64,000 nucleotides of DNA. It comes from Lasiosphaeris hirsuta. Taxonomy: Eukaryota; Ascomycota; Sordariomycetes; Sordariales; Lasiosphaeriaceae. Where the stretch lies: the NCBI GenBank assembly GCA_030549175.1, contig JAUKUA010000005.1, positions 1,364,001 through 1,428,000 on the forward strand. Direction: 5' to 3'. The translations under genes and the position numbers were made by a program. The notes beneath the pieces are model-generated. The model did no database searches, was not told where the DNA came from, and saw only the letters and a program-made list of their open reading frames with translations. How positions within the stretch are numbered: the first letter of the stretch is position 1; the number at the start of each line of letters is the position of its first letter. This document shows positions 1 through 12,199 of the stretch, in pieces.

Positions 1-1324
1 TCGCCCGTGGGCCCGGCCTTCTACCACGGCAGCATGATGGGATACCCAGATGGTCTTCACTACGCAAGTGATCTGGGTACCTCGATGGCGCATGTGAACC
101 CTCAAATCTTTGATACCGGCCTCACTGGCAACTCTCCCGCGCAATCTTGGGGCTCGCTGAGCCCTGGTGATTCTCGCATGTCTTCGCCTGGAGTCCCAGA
201 TGCCGTGTCTGATGATGTGTGGTCTGCGGTCCCCTCCGCATCGTCGCCTGGAGAGAGCCAGAACTCCGACTCGCCCGCCATGAATGGCCAGTCTCCAAGG
301 TATGTTGTGATCAAAGAATCACCCTCAACTCTACCCCTCCCCCTGTGACACTTTCTTACTCTTGAGCGTTTTCAGGATGAACCGCAAGCTGGACTCCCAA
401 TTTGTGACCTCTGAGGATCTTCACGGAAACCTCGTGCCCTCCATGGCTCAGGATACGTTTTCTCTTCCTCCTGCTTTCAACTCTCGTCGCATGAGCGGCG
501 AAGGTGAGTCTGCCAGGGACCATTTCCTCTACAAGAATGCGTACCCCCAAGCGGACGGCCTATTCCACTGCCCATGGGAGGGCGAGCCGACCTGCAACCA
601 CAAGGCTGAGAAGCTCAAGTGCAACTACGAGTAAGAATCCCGCAATCATCCCTTCTCCAGTAGTCCACGCAACTAACCACAATGGCACCACAGCAAGTTT
701 GTTGACTCCCACCTGAAGCCATACCGCTGCAAGGTTGAGGGATGCCAGAATGCCCGTTTCTCCTCTACTGCTTGCCTGCTTCGCCATGAGCGTGAGGCCC
801 ACGCTATGCATGGCCACGGCGAGAAGCCGTACCTATGCACCTATGAGGGATGCGAGCGCTCCCAGCCAGGACATGGCTTCCCCAGGCAATGGAACTTGCG
901 GGACCATATGCGGCGAGTGCATAACGACAACGGTACCACTGCCCAGCCGGCGTCACCGCCGCCATCTGGCCCCGCCACCACTTCTTCTCGAGGACGGAAG
1001 AGGAAGAACGAAGTCCAGGAGAAGAGCTCTACTCACGAGAAGTCTAGCTCTCGCAAGTCATCCAACAAATCTTCGGGCGACTCCAGCGCCTCCAAGGCAG
1101 TGGAGATCCAGCCGAACCCCGAGATTGATGAGTGGTACAAGCACCAGAGCGCCCTCCAGAATCTCTTCCAAGGATACAACCAGCCAGATGATCCTCAGAC
1201 CCTTCAGTACATCAAGGATTCCCAGGAGCACTTGAATGCCATGAAGCAGATCTCGCATGGACTTGTCATCTCCAGCAAGGCGGATGTCATCCAGGGCCCC
1301 TACCGCCAGTCGTGGAAGGGTTGA
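1..1324 (+). CDS. C2H2 zinc-finger transcription factor, 5' partial
   Basis: The reading frame is open at base 1, so the start lies upstream of the window. Exons 1-299, 376-630 and 694-1324 join in frame and give 394 visible residues. A Ser/Pro-rich N-terminal half is followed by a zinc-finger block: an atypical first Cys pair (HCPWEGEPTC), then two C2H2 fingers (YRCKVEGC...H...H, then YLCTYEGC...H...H) separated by a GEKPY linker-like segment. After the fingers comes a basic, Ser-rich stretch with an RKRK nuclear-localisation-like run, then a short conserved-looking C-terminus. It is inferred to be a nuclear DNA-binding regulator. I do not recognise the orthologue or its targets. The gene is convergent with the isochorismatase-like gene, about 1.4 kb away. 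Confidence 0.85.
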
Positions 1325-2764
1325 ATGACCTTGTAAGCTTTACCTACCAGTCTGAAATCAGGGGCATTTTCTAACCGCGTATTTTAGTGAGGACTCTTTT
1401 TGTTTTCCCGGAAGCACCCCTCTGGATATGACTTATTCACCCCTCCTTCCAAGTACATCACTTGGAACCAGTTTCGAATGTCGCTCAGGCGGCACTGGAT
1501 TGTCTGGACCTGCAGCAACTGGCCAGAATGATGAAGTTGAGCCACCACAAAGCCGCGCCAAGCGGGGGCGTGGTGAGCTTCATCGGCAGTTTTTTTTTGC
1601 GCCCGAGAGCTGAGGATTGTGGGTGTTGACCAACCTTTGGCCACACCACCACCAAACCTCCATGATGTGGATTGAACTAGTGAATTTGCTCTAGACAATG
1701 CCGCGGATTGATGACCCCATGATGGCGACGACTACAGACTAGCACCTTTTTTTTGTTGCGGCATAAGTTACCAGCTGCTTTTTGGAATGGCTAGGTGTTC
1801 AGGGATTGTGATGGATAACAAGACATAAAAATATGGAGGGATGTCATGGCGGCGGATATTTTTGGGAGCATATTTTTGGTTTGATACAGACCTTGTTTTT
1901 TATCACTATTCTGCTTTGCTGAGGAGTTTGGATGGATGACCAATGGCGGCTTTTTGGATAACGATATGATGACTTGTTTGGGTATTGGTTTTGATGTTTT
2001 TGCTTCAGTGAAGATATGGCGCGGATATGATGATTATGATGATTATGACAATGGAGACAATTTTAGAGCCCTTATGGCAACATGGATATTTGGTGTTGTA
2101 TGGCAGACTTGGCGGCTACTTACTAAATGATGTAAAAAAAAAAAACATGCATATGTTACGGACGGACACTGAGATAAATGATGTAGACTTCTGGTTCTAA
2201 CTCTATTCAATGTTCTCAATTGTAATGACAAACGCAAGCAAAGTGTTAGTTGTCAATTACTTTGTTATGACTGAGTTGCAACCCTCATAGAAGCCAGATG
2301 TCCGTCTTTTTGGACACGCCCAATTACCACACCTCTAAGAGTCAATTTGAAGTGACGATCCATACTTTACGACTTCATTAACACAAGACTCAACCGTTTT
2401 AACGAGAAAGCTTTAGACATGCAGATAAAATTCCTCTCATTCCTCATTCCAAGTCTTTCTGACTTCACTACTACCTATGTTAGTGTTCACAAGTCGCAGG
2501 GATGTCGTCCCCTGATGAGCCAAACCCATGATACCATTCATCCCTTCCGCCTCTATTCAGCTCCAACAACTCATTAACATCCTCCAAACACACTCTATTC
2601 CCACAATATCCTTCCTTCACCCCAAGACCTCCCATTGTCGATGTGATAGAGTGGGTGGGTATCTTTGCTGAAACCTCCCCTTACCAAGCACCACCAACGG
2701 TATGGCGTAATACAATAGGAAACCTCGAAGATGGTAAGGAGTTGTGTAGATCGAAAGGGGGGAT
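1325..2764. other. Non-coding spacer between convergent genes
   Basis: This holds the 3' flanks of the C2H2 gene and of the isochorismatase-like gene. I see a run of twelve A at 2134-2145 and a short GATGATTAT-type near-repeat at about 2028-2047. The open frames are short and carry no recognisable motif. Confidence 0.6.
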
Positions 2765-4013
2765 TTAAGAAGGAAGCTTGTCCTCTCCAGGGATTAGCGC
2801 TCCCTTTTCAATAGCGGCTCGGTGAGCACGCGCCGTCATTCCTACGGCGGGCATGTATGTATCGAGCCAGGGCAGCAAGTTCTTAGCGACCGGGGCGCGC
2901 CAATCCCGCTATTTGGTATTGTTAGTTACAGTATTTTTTTTCTGGCATTTTTCTAAGGGTGTGTAGTATTGGACCCCAAGATACTATGGGTGTGCCCAAA
3001 AGTTGGGGGGGGAGAGAACGTACCATCAGCTCGCCGACAATGTCAAAGAAGGAGACGACGTTCACGCCCGCTCTCAGCATCTGAGCGTTTGCGATATCGC
3101 GAATCTTTGAAGGGGTTAGGTTTTATTCGTTTGATGGACCTTTTGCTCTTCATCGTGGTGTTGGGGATAAAAAGGCAGGCCAAGAGGACTCAGAGGGAAG
3201 AGAGTTGAGCTGGAGAAGAACTTACAAGTGTGCTAGTTGTGCCAGAAGCTTCGATATTTGCCCAAACCGAGTAGCCTGCAGCTCTCAGTGATCGGGCAAG
3301 GAAGGCAGTACCTAGACAGAAACCCAGCGTTAGAAATGATGAGTGAAATACGCTTTCCAGAAGATGAACTCACAAACATCCGTCACAATGCCGGCAAGAA
3401 TGATTTGTGTCCTGTTGAGGGAGATGATGGCTTCCCGAAACTCAGCGTTGTCCCAGGCGTTGATCTCGCCGGGGCGCTTGATGAGCGGAGCGTCAGGGTA
3501 CAAGTCAAGAATCTCCTGTGGGAGTGGACCGTTGGGACCTTGGTTATGAAGTGAGCGGTTTGTCTCATAGAAACAGCGGTGCGATACAGACCAGTTTCGG
3601 TAGAGGTTGTCAAAACAACCGGGAGGTTGAATGCTTTGCCAATACTGGCATGGGCAAAGGTATTATGGACGAAGACCGTTGGATCTAGAAAAGCGTCAGA
3701 AGGCCATATTGGCAAACGGGGAGGGTTATCTACGTACCAAAGTCGCGAGCGAGGTTGTAAAGCCCCTCTTGGATATCGACAACCACAAGGATCTGCCGAA
3801 GAAGAGATTAGAATATCCCCAGGTTGGAAAGCTGGCCGAGATACACCATACCGAGTTGTTGAGCTCAAGTCTCTCCCAAGCAAAGCCTGTACAAGTTAGG
3901 GCTGAGCAGTGAATGGGTGGAAAGAGCACGTGCAGAAGAAACTTACTGTCAGCTAGAGCTGTGCCAGCCATGAAGGCGGCAGCCGTGAGAGTTGAAAATA
4001 CGTTGAGCTTCAT
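2765..4013 (-). CDS. Secreted isochorismatase-like cysteine hydrolase
   Basis: Eight exons on the minus strand (4013-3947, 3886-3852, 3792-3738, 3684-3592, 3538-3374, 3311-3226, 3104-3024, 2908-2765) sum to 726 nt, a 241-residue protein. Every junction restores the isochorismatase fold. The family's catalytic triad is visible: Asp40 in VVVDIQ, Lys104 in LIKRPGEINAW and Cys139 in GIVTDVC. The first 21 or so residues form a hydrophobic signal peptide ending in a TALA-like site, so the enzyme is predicted to be exported, which is less usual for this mainly cytosolic family. Members cleave amide or vinyl-ether bonds of small molecules; the substrate cannot be told. The ATG at 4013 is chosen because it starts the signal peptide. 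Eight exons in 1.25 kb is unusually fragmented for this window. Confidence 0.9.
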
Positions 4014-6124
4014 ATTGTTCTTGCTCACAGGCTGTGAAGAATGTCGGTAAGTTTATGAGTGATTGAATGGATGAGAGATGCTCGGTGGCTCGATTTCCAC
4101 AGTTACGTCTGCTCGTTCACCATATATATACACAAACAAGGCCTGTTCAATATCAACTTGTGCTCCTCTTCGGGACGCTGTTGAGCTTCCCCGCTCCCTC
4201 TTGCTTCGTTGTCTCCAGGAATGCATAACCATCGCCATCGCCACCTCCAGCCAAACCTCTCTCTCTGCTACTGTGAATCCAGAAGAGGAAGTTCTCCGTC
4301 AAAGTTCCTAGCTAAGCGCGCGGGACGGGCAGTCGGTCAAGGGTTACCGAAGAGCGAGTGACTCAGCCCCGGCGGACAGCTGTGGTCGGCGGCCAAACTG
4401 GCCGGCTCGGTGGTGGATCTCACCCGTGCCAAGCCGTCTAGTATCTGCTCGACAGAGACCACTAGGCTGGAAACAACTTGGATTTCCAACAAGATCCTAA
4501 GCAAGTGTGACACGGCTGGTCAGGTCAATATGGAGATAAGGCGTTGTTGAGATTCCCAAAACATGATGTTGTGCCCTGTGTTGGATCTGTCAGCATCTCT
4601 AAAGGGGCTCTAGTCAATAAACCTGCTCAGACAGCTTCGTGGCCCGATACACAACACGCCTGGGGTATTGCGAGGCTCTTGGTGTTGAGAGCAGCAACGA
4701 ATCGGGAACGAGTGATGCCGTGCTGCAATGCAACTCAATACTAGACCCAGTGCTCACCCACATCGCACCCGGATGCAAGGAGCCTGCCAGCCTGCTCATA
4801 GCTGATTCAGCATTTCTGTACGTCGAAGAACCATATTGGCCGGCAGACTGTAGTCATCAGTTTGGTCAGCAGAAATAACATTGTGTGGCATACTTCGTTC
4901 CTTGGTATATGTAATTGATGACCGGTTCCGCAGCGACTGCTCTGTAACCAGCTCTGGGATTGGTCATGTACGTAGACCTTTTACACAACCAAGATAGTAC
5001 CTCGTGCTAGTTTCGGACATCGAAGCCGCGGCTCCTCCCGTCGATGTCCCGGAACGCCACTCGGACTGAATGAGGGTAAGTGAGTACATGTGTGCACCAT
5101 TAGGATGCGCTATTATGCTGGTGCTGAAGGTAGAGGCAATTGGTGCTCTGAGGCCGATAGATCCATGGTTCATGAAGACCTGGTGTGGGCAGACGAGAGT
5201 ACTTGGGTGCCTTAGCCGTGTCCAATGGCCTGCTGTGTGAGCAATACCTGTGCTACATACATGCTGGAGGAGACCAGCCTGCACTGTGCACAATTAAAAA
5301 CGAGGGCAATTGCCGGTCACTAGGAGTTGCCATGTTCTTCCTCAGCTCCCTTCCATGCCTCAAGCTGTTTGACGTGCTCAGTCTCGTTTGCACTTGTCCC
5401 CATTTTCAAGTCGTTGGGCTTGTCAGGTTGGGACGAGAAAAGAAGGAAAGGATTCCAGACGTGTCTTGGCTTGAAACAAAAATCTGGGGAACACACAGGA
5501 TCAGCAAGGATTGTTTCTCGTTCCCGCTGAGGCGTCTGCACTTGGCCTCCTGTGGCGGCAATCCTGCGACAGCTCTCCGACACGGTCCAAGCCTGTCCCA
5601 AGGACCCTTTTCGCCTCACCAACCGTGCAGACACGCCCAGTGCTTCCCCGCGCTTCATCACGCTCCCATATTTCAGTCAATTCAACCGTTGGGTCCGTCA
5701 ATCAACCGCCCGCCCAGGATTTGCCATGGATTGCCAAACCATACCCAGTACGGCCCTGCGCCTCTGGTTACAGATGGCCAGCGAAGCCGTTGCGGGAAGC
5801 CCATCCGCTCCATACGAGCGCGACTGAGCTGACCGCCCTAGCACCTTGGTCCGCCCGTATTGTTTGAGCTCATTCAGGAGCTGCATAGGGGCATGCTGCT
5901 CTCCAAGCTGTCTCCGGTAGTTAAGCTGCCTGGCTCCGTGGAATCACCCGGATGGAGTTTCTCTCTTCTGTTGTATCCTGATCTTCGTCCCCTTAGTGTT
6001 TAAGCGATCTCATCTCATGGCTCAAGTGCCAGAGTAGCTTTTCTCTTCAAAACCGGTTCTTGTCCGTTTTCCGGAGGCTGCCGTGCTTTTTTTTCTTCTC
6101 CCTTAATTGTTATATTCGCCCAAT
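4014..6124. other. Divergent intergenic region
   Basis: Shared upstream region of the isochorismatase-like gene (-) and the SET-domain gene (+). The longest open frame, 5185-5832 (+), has no ATG-supported domain, signal or membrane segment and overlaps other frames of similar length, so I treat it as chance. Pyrimidine-rich stretches near 5970-6110 look like the 5' leader of the SET gene. Confidence 0.6.
4122..4130 (-). promoter_or_regulatory. Possible TATA element
   Basis: An ATATATATA run lies about 110 bases upstream of the isochorismatase-like ATG on the minus strand. Distance and composition fit a fungal TATA element, but this is only sequence resemblance. Confidence 0.3.
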
Positions 6125-7552
6125 ATGAAGCTCTCACAGCTCCTCCTCCCAGCTTGTACCGCCTCAGCGTTGGCGCACAGTGATGCACAGCACCACCACG
6201 ATGCCCATAGAAGCCATGGCCTTGCCGGCGTGTGCGGGTCGGGAGCACTTCCCTTATCGGATGGCGAATCAACCTGCGGATCCGACATCGAATATTTAGC
6301 GCCAGGACACAGCGATATCTTTGCCCAGAAACCCCTGGATGGGATATGGAGATGTCCAAATGGGACGGAATGTGACTACGTCCACAAGCACAATTGGACA
6401 CATTCGTCGCCTTGCTTTACGAGCTCCACGACGGGCACCGAATTCTGCGTATTCACCGACACAGAATTCGCCGAAGGCAGAGGAACTTCGTTTGTGATGC
6501 CGGCTCGGCGAGCCGACTACATCGCCACAACCCCGGCCTTCGTGGAGCCCGACAGGGTTAAAGGGGTAAATCAGGATCTCAGACGGACAGTACCAGCTAA
6601 GTACGACATGAAGGAATTCCCGGGCAAGGGAATGGGCCTCGTCGCCAACACCTATATTCAGCGCGGCGACCTGATTATGGCCAACACGCTGTCTTTGATG
6701 ATCGATTACCGAGTGTTCGACGAGCTCACATGGGACGAGTACGCACAGCTGCAGGCATTTGCCGTCGACTATCTACCCGACGCGCACCGAGCGGCCATCA
6801 TGAACCTCTCAACACACGATGGTGGGAACCTAACCCACGTGGCAACGATTGACAAGATTACCGCGACCAACGCCTTCGATATCGACCCTGACGATGACGA
6901 TGAGCAGCAGGACCATGGTTTCTTCGTCGTCTTCCCCGAGATCGCGCGCATGAACCACGATTGCCGGGCGAATGCCGACTACTACTTTGACCACGAGACC
7001 CTCACCCAGTACATCCACGCCACGCGCCCGATCAGTCCCGGCGAGGAGCTGACTCTATCCTACATCAATCCGCTGATGCGGCGCGAAGCGCGCTTACGCA
7101 AGCTGCAGCGCACATGGGGCTTCAGGTGCGCCTGCCCCCTATGCACGCAGGAGGCAGGCCGGGCCAAGGCGTCGGACGCGCGCATCAAGCAGATCCGCGA
7201 GCTGCGCAGCGAGTTCCGGAACTATAAGCCCGAGAGCCTAGCGAACCCACAGATGGTCGAGCTCTTTATCAGCTTGCACGAGCAGGAGAAGCTGTGGGGC
7301 GCCATATACGAGGCGTACGCATTCGCGGCGCTCGAGTACAATGGCATTGGGGAGCCATGGACGGCGATCAAGTGGGCGCGGCTCGCCGTCGAGTGGGGCA
7401 TCCCGGCTGTGGGGGAGAAGGACCAGGATGTTATCGAGATGCAGAAGTTGGCCGAGGACCCGTGGGCGCACTGGAGCTGGATGCTAAGGAGCAAGAAAAG
7501 GGCGGGGTGGGGGAGAAAGGATGAGGAAGGAGAAGAAGGCGAGGAGTACTAG
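6125..7552 (+). CDS. SET-domain protein with N-terminal signal peptide
   Basis: Intron-less gene, 475 residues from the first real ATG at 6125. The frame extends slightly upstream but only through a TTG codon. Residues 1-18 or so are a hydrophobic signal peptide, followed by a His-rich patch and a Cys-containing region with several N-glycosylation sequons (NGT, NWT). A SET domain spans roughly 165-340. It has a GKGMGLVA start, the conserved RMNHDCRANA version of the NHSCxPN motif, and GEELTLSY. A cysteine cluster (FRCACPLC, about 330) corresponds to a post-SET zinc site. A helical C-terminal part ends in an acidic Glu/Gly tail. SET domains methylate lysine with S-adenosylmethionine, normally in nucleus or cytosol, so entry to the secretory pathway is odd. 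The layout resembles the fungal SET/SMYD-like 'protein 5' group. Catalytic motifs look intact; the substrate is unknown. Confidence 0.85.
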   Translation: MKLSQLLLPACTASALAHSDAQHHHDAHRSHGLAGVCGSGALPLSDGESTCGSDIEYLAPGHSDIFAQKPLDGIWRCPNGTECDYVHKHNWTHSSPCFTSSTTGTEFCVFTDTEFAEGRGTSFVMPARRADYIATTPAFVEPDRVKGVNQDLRRTVPAKYDMKEFPGKGMGLVANTYIQRGDLIMANTLSLMIDYRVFDELTWDEYAQLQAFAVDYLPDAHRAAIMNLSTHDGGNLTHVATIDKITATNAFDIDPDDDDEQQDHGFFVVFPEIARMNHDCRANADYYFDHETLTQYIHATRPISPGEELTLSYINPLMRREARLRKLQRTWGFRCACPLCTQEAGRAKASDARIKQIRELRSEFRNYKPESLANPQMVELFISLHEQEKLWGAIYEAYAFAALEYNGIGEPWTAIKWARLAVEWGIPAVGEKDQDVIEMQKLAEDPWAHWSWMLRSKKRAGWGRKDEEGEEGEEY

Positions 7553-8221
7553 GTGAGGACGGGGATGGTGAGGGAGAGGCCTTTGGGATATGTGGTCTCA
7601 AAAATGGGTGTTCAGGGGTTCGGTATGCTTTTCGTTTTGCTGACAGTATCAACCGGGGTCCGGACCAACATCATGGAGTTTGGATCGCTTTTTTGGGCAT
7701 GTTGCTGCCCGGACAGGTATGTACTAGCACAAGATATTAACGACATGACGTCGTTTATTCGGGTTACCCACATCAAGTCCGCTTTCCAGGCACTAGAGTG
7801 GGTGAAGCAGATGGCTGGGTTGCGCCCTGTTGCGATCCTAGTGGTGACGGGATGTCCGGAAGAGAGGCCGTTTCAGAATTCGATTCGCCGTGCTCACATC
7901 AGAGGCAGAGACGCAACTGTGTAGATGTCTTGATTCGTTCTCACGCACTTGACTTCGCAACCTGGACACCTTCCATCATTGGGCAAGAGGCAAAGCTGCG
8001 GGAAACTAAAAGCGAGCTGTGCTGAGTGTTGGTGGACAAGTGCAGGCAAAAGAGTGCGGGGTAATCTAGCTGCTGCTTGCCTGCCTGCTGCACCTTGAAC
8101 CTTGATGTCAGTCATCTCCCCCACCAAACACACCCCATCACCACCGCCCTCTCCTCGACAACCGACCTCACCGGCCTCCCGAGAGCTCGCACCGTCGATT
8201 CAACTTGGCACACAGCTCGCC
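7553..8221. other. Spacer between SET gene and Ybp2-like gene
   Basis: The 3' flank of the SET gene and the leader of the next gene on the same strand. Open frames 7553-7924 and 7798-8025 show no motif or coding character that I can recognise. Confidence 0.6.
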
Positions 8222-10238
8222 ATGGCAACCGACCTCCCGAAACCCGACCCTGCTGCGGCAATCGCAGCGATCCGTGACGCCCGGCCGCCCGCGACAGATC
8301 GCTTCACTTACTTGACTATCCTCGAGGCAAACCTCTGCGTCGAAGTGCTGCCCGCCCTCAACGAGATCCTCCAAGATGCAGAGCTCACACAGGAGATCGG
8401 CTGGGACCTGGTCTTCAACCTAGTCAACCTGCCCGGCTCCGAAACCTGCCTCGAAACCATCGCGCGCCTGGGCAATCCACGCGAGGTCATCCTCAAGGTT
8501 CTCGAGACACTTGAGCTCCTGCACATCGACAGCCAGAATGCCGACGAGGAGGAGGAACCACCAAAGGTAGCTCTTGTTTCCAAGGATACCAAGTTTATCA
8601 CCCTCCTCGGCATGCTCGCGATCTTGCACAAGCGCATCAAGACAAAGTATCCAAGCCGCTTCCTGGCGCAGACACTGCAAACGGTGCACAACACGTACCT
8701 CCCGAACCAGTCCATGACAGCGTCGGTAATCAACCTGGTGCACAGCCTGTCGGGGCGGCGGAGGCCGGCCCTGCCAAGCAGAAAGTCGAGCATAAACGTA
8801 GCCAACCCCGACCAGGACGGCGACACGTCCAAGAATGCGCCGGACCCGGAGGCTGACAAGGAGGATGGCGAGGATCCGGCGGAGAGTACTATGCAGCAGA
8901 AGTTGCTGCTTAGCTTCGCCACATGCATTCTTGAGATATACACTAGCGCGCACGACCTCGCGTGGGCGGCGAGGTTACTGGAGTTTTATAGCCCCGAGAG
9001 GCAGGTTCCTCGGAGACAGACGCTGATGGCGGCTTTCCGGGAGGAACAGGAGTTGTTGGAGAGGGATGCTATTGTTGGACAGCTGGTGGTATGGGATTTC
9101 TCAAAACTAACACTTGATTTGGCGGGCTGACATCGAATCATAGGCTCTGATCACTGATCTCGGACTCAATTCGTACACAAGGGGGTTTCTCAAGAAGCTC
9201 ACCGATGGCCTAATATCCAACAACCCACTCTCGGTAGAGAGCCCAAGGGGGCCGGACGATATCGCGCTGTCGACTGGAGGCTGTATCTCCTTGATTGCGT
9301 ACTGGGTCTTCTCGGCCACGATATTCGACGCGAATCAACAACCAAGGCCACAGATAAACCTTTTCCCCGAGCACCTTGCGCTCTTGGAGAAGTTTCTGTC
9401 AGATGACCCGGAGACCCAAATTGATAAATCTCTCGGGGCGATAGAGGCTCTAGTAACGATTGGTCTCTGGTTGCAATCAAATGACCGTATTTATGCGACC
9501 CTATCGGCACCTCCGATTAGCAAGCCGAAATCAGAAGATGATTCCACTTCCGACTTCATGAAGTACATCCACCTCACGACGCTCATCGCTCTCTACCACC
9601 CGCACATCCATGTCCGCAACGCAGCCAGCACCTTGGCCGGCCTCGTGCTCCACGCAGACCCATCAGAGGAGGATCGCCTGCGTATTCTCTACGACCTTCT
9701 CGAGAATTGCATGTTTGCATCACTCAAAGCTCAAGCCATAACTTGGCTACGCGAAGAGATAATCGCCGCTTCCTCATCAAAGACACCAGCCCAACAACCT
9801 GCTTCCACCACAGAAGCTAGCACCATAACTCCGCCAACCCCCACGGCATCAATCTTCACCACCTCACAAGCCATGGAGACGGTGCAGTACGTCGTCTTCC
9901 CCAATTTCAACTCCCTGCGGACCCAGGACGCAGCAGAGCTGGTAGAATTCCTGGGACAGAACGCTCCGTTCGTGCTGCAGGCTGTCAACTTTGGGCTGTT
10001 CCTCTGGGGCGGAGCCGGCAAGTGGGCGCACATGTTGCCAGACAATGCGGACGCGACAGTCAAGGAGCGGTGGTTCGAGCCGCTAGTAGACGCGCTAGAC
10101 CGGGTGCAGAAAGCGATAGAGGGTGGCGAACTGGAAGGGGAGGAGCTTGGGTCGTTGAAGTTTGATTTAGATGTACTAGGTGAAAGGTTGAGAAGGTTGG
10201 AGATAGCCGATGGCTTCAAGGCAGCGGAGACGGCTTAA
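8222..10238 (+). CDS. Ybp1/Ybp2-type (YAP1-binding / glomulin-like) protein
   Basis: Two exons, 8222-9088 and 9144-10238 (intron GTATGG...TAG), give 653 residues. The protein is an all-helical, repeat-like fold matching the fungal YAP1-binding protein/Ybp2 family (kinetochore Ybp2, glomulin/ALF4 relatives). The N-terminal FTYLTILE region, the central helices and the C-terminal METVQYVVFPNF and VNFGLFLWGG segments are conserved in style. Yeast Ybp1 aids oxidative activation of Yap1, and Ybp2 sits at the kinetochore; which role applies here is not decidable. An acidic, low-complexity insert at about residues 190-225 separates two helical blocks. I chose ATG 8222 (GCCATGG context). An in-frame ATG at 8105 would add 39 Pro/Ser-rich residues. 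A second donor three bases upstream of the one used would remove a single valine. Confidence 0.85.
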
Positions 10239-12199
10239 TATGCTGCTGGTGAGGAGGCTTGGGGATTTTTTGGAAGGGAAGGTATATCCTCATGTGTTGT
10301 GGGTATCATGATGAGAGAAGCTGGCGTTCCACGGGGTTGGGAGGCTTTGTGACGGTGGTGTATGGAGCGGATTGAATACTCGTCGGGACGGCGACCGGCT
10401 TCAGGGTTGGAATCGGCCGTTCTGCATGAGATGAGATATGATCACGGACATAAGATGCATAGCATGAACTCTCTCTTCGAGATCAAATGGTTGAGGAGAG
10501 CAACATTTGATCGGATGGTGTTGAGGAGTTTCTAGTGGCTTAGGCAGATCGATGACCGATTGGCTCCCTTGGGAAGGCTTCGGGAAATATACCTAGACTC
10601 ACTTTCTCACCTCTTGCATCGGACTTCAGGGTTGAGCTGTGGCCCTCTGAGGGAGTCTAAAATTGCATAATCACACACAGTCAGGACATATTTACCTTGA
10701 CCTTGGATCACAAGAGAAGCCGAGCTCGGTGATGGATTACAGCTGAAGGTTTATTCCCTACGCTGCCGCGGCGATCCGATCAACTCGAAGCTTCGATCGG
10801 CCTCGGCATCACGCACGGTGATCCGGAAATACCGGTATGTGGCTGACCTCGTGATTGAGTTTCTGGTGTGAGCCACCATCGCAACGCGTTGTTATCGTTA
10901 GAATCGCCGCGGGAATCGGACGTGTTCTATACGGCGTAGGAATCATGGACACCGGCACTTCGTCAGCACTTCGGATGCATTGCTATGCAATAAATGTCAG
11001 TATCGTTTAGGACTTGGCGGTGCTAATTAATGCACGGGCAAACGGTAAGCCTTTCGCTAGTTTCCCTCCTTCCTCTTCCATTACCCACTAATGCTGGAAC
11101 CGCAGCTCAAAGGTTTGAAGTTTTGTATCCAGTGCGCTGGGTTTCATACTGCCTTGTGGTAATCTGGGTGTGATTACTTACCTTGGATAACCGAGCCGGT
11201 TGTCGATAACTGGTAATCGGTTCTTCAGCGGCTGGAATGATCAGGCATGCATGGATGATACGCAGGAGCAGCCTAAGCTATCACGCTGTGTGGCTGTTCA
11301 GCAGGGTTCAAGTTTGGGCCCAGCGCTGTGGATCAATCGGTAGAGTTTGGCTGCCTTAATTACGTACCGGAGGGAACTCCACTCAAGGGTCACCTTGCGA
11401 GAGGTTCATGATGTCATTGCTCGTCGTCGACTGCGCGCTCCCGTTTAACCCCTGCTCAGTCGTGTCACAGCGAAAACTTGGAGGGAAAGCACCATAAAAA
11501 CACTACAGGGCCGAGGGTCTGGAATGGCCCACGTAAGGTACTATTCTCCGGCTGTTTTGCTAGCGCTATCTTTCAGGAATTCTTGGATCGCGTAGACAAA
11601 AGACGTCAGGAGCTCGAGTTTGCTCGCCTTGATCCACCTAGCTTGTGCGCTGTCAAGTCTCCAGATGCGCCAGAGAGCACTAAAACTTCGCCTTACCCTC
11701 CAGGCTCCCTGGCGCTCTCCAAGCTACCGAAGAGGCATCTTAACTCCGCTTTCGCTTTCGCTCTTGCTTTGCAATCACCTGCTACCTTTACTCAGGACGC
11801 CAACCTGAGCGTGGCGCTCTGACATTAAAGCTGTCGACCTATGCGCGTTGTTGATCCTCTATGCGGCTAGGATAATAGAGCCTGCGCTGACTGTTGACCC
11901 AGCACGGCAGCACAGACAGCAAGCTACCTAGAACATACCAAGCGCACCAACAGGACCAACGTACCTACATTTACGAGCACCCCGACTCGCCTGGCCCGGT
12001 TTCTCAGAAACATGCGCTTCCAATAACCCTCCAGCTGAGCTTCGTATTGCGCTGGGCGATCCCCGAATACTCGGCTAGACCAGTGAGAAGCTGAGCTTTA
12101 GGCAAGGAGTCAACCCAGCTCGGGAGCCGAAGCCAACATCTCAAAACCGACCAGTTTCATTCAGACGGCCGCCGAGGGGCAGGCGCCGTAAACATAAAC
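10239..12199. other. Intergenic region upstream of glycosyltransferase gene
   Basis: About 2 kb with almost no open frames on the minus strand and only short ones on the plus strand (11478-11822, 11894-12094). It holds the 3' flank of the Ybp2-like gene and the promoter/leader of the glycosyltransferase. I see no RNA gene or repeat. Confidence 0.6.

Noticed and set aside
5185..5832. 215-codon open frame in the spacer before the SET gene
   Set aside because: No domain, signal or repeat; three other frames of similar length overlap it. GC-rich spacers give such frames by chance.
7553..7924. 123-codon frame directly after the SET gene
   Set aside because: It starts right after the SET stop codon and shows no family features; it is better explained as 3' flank.
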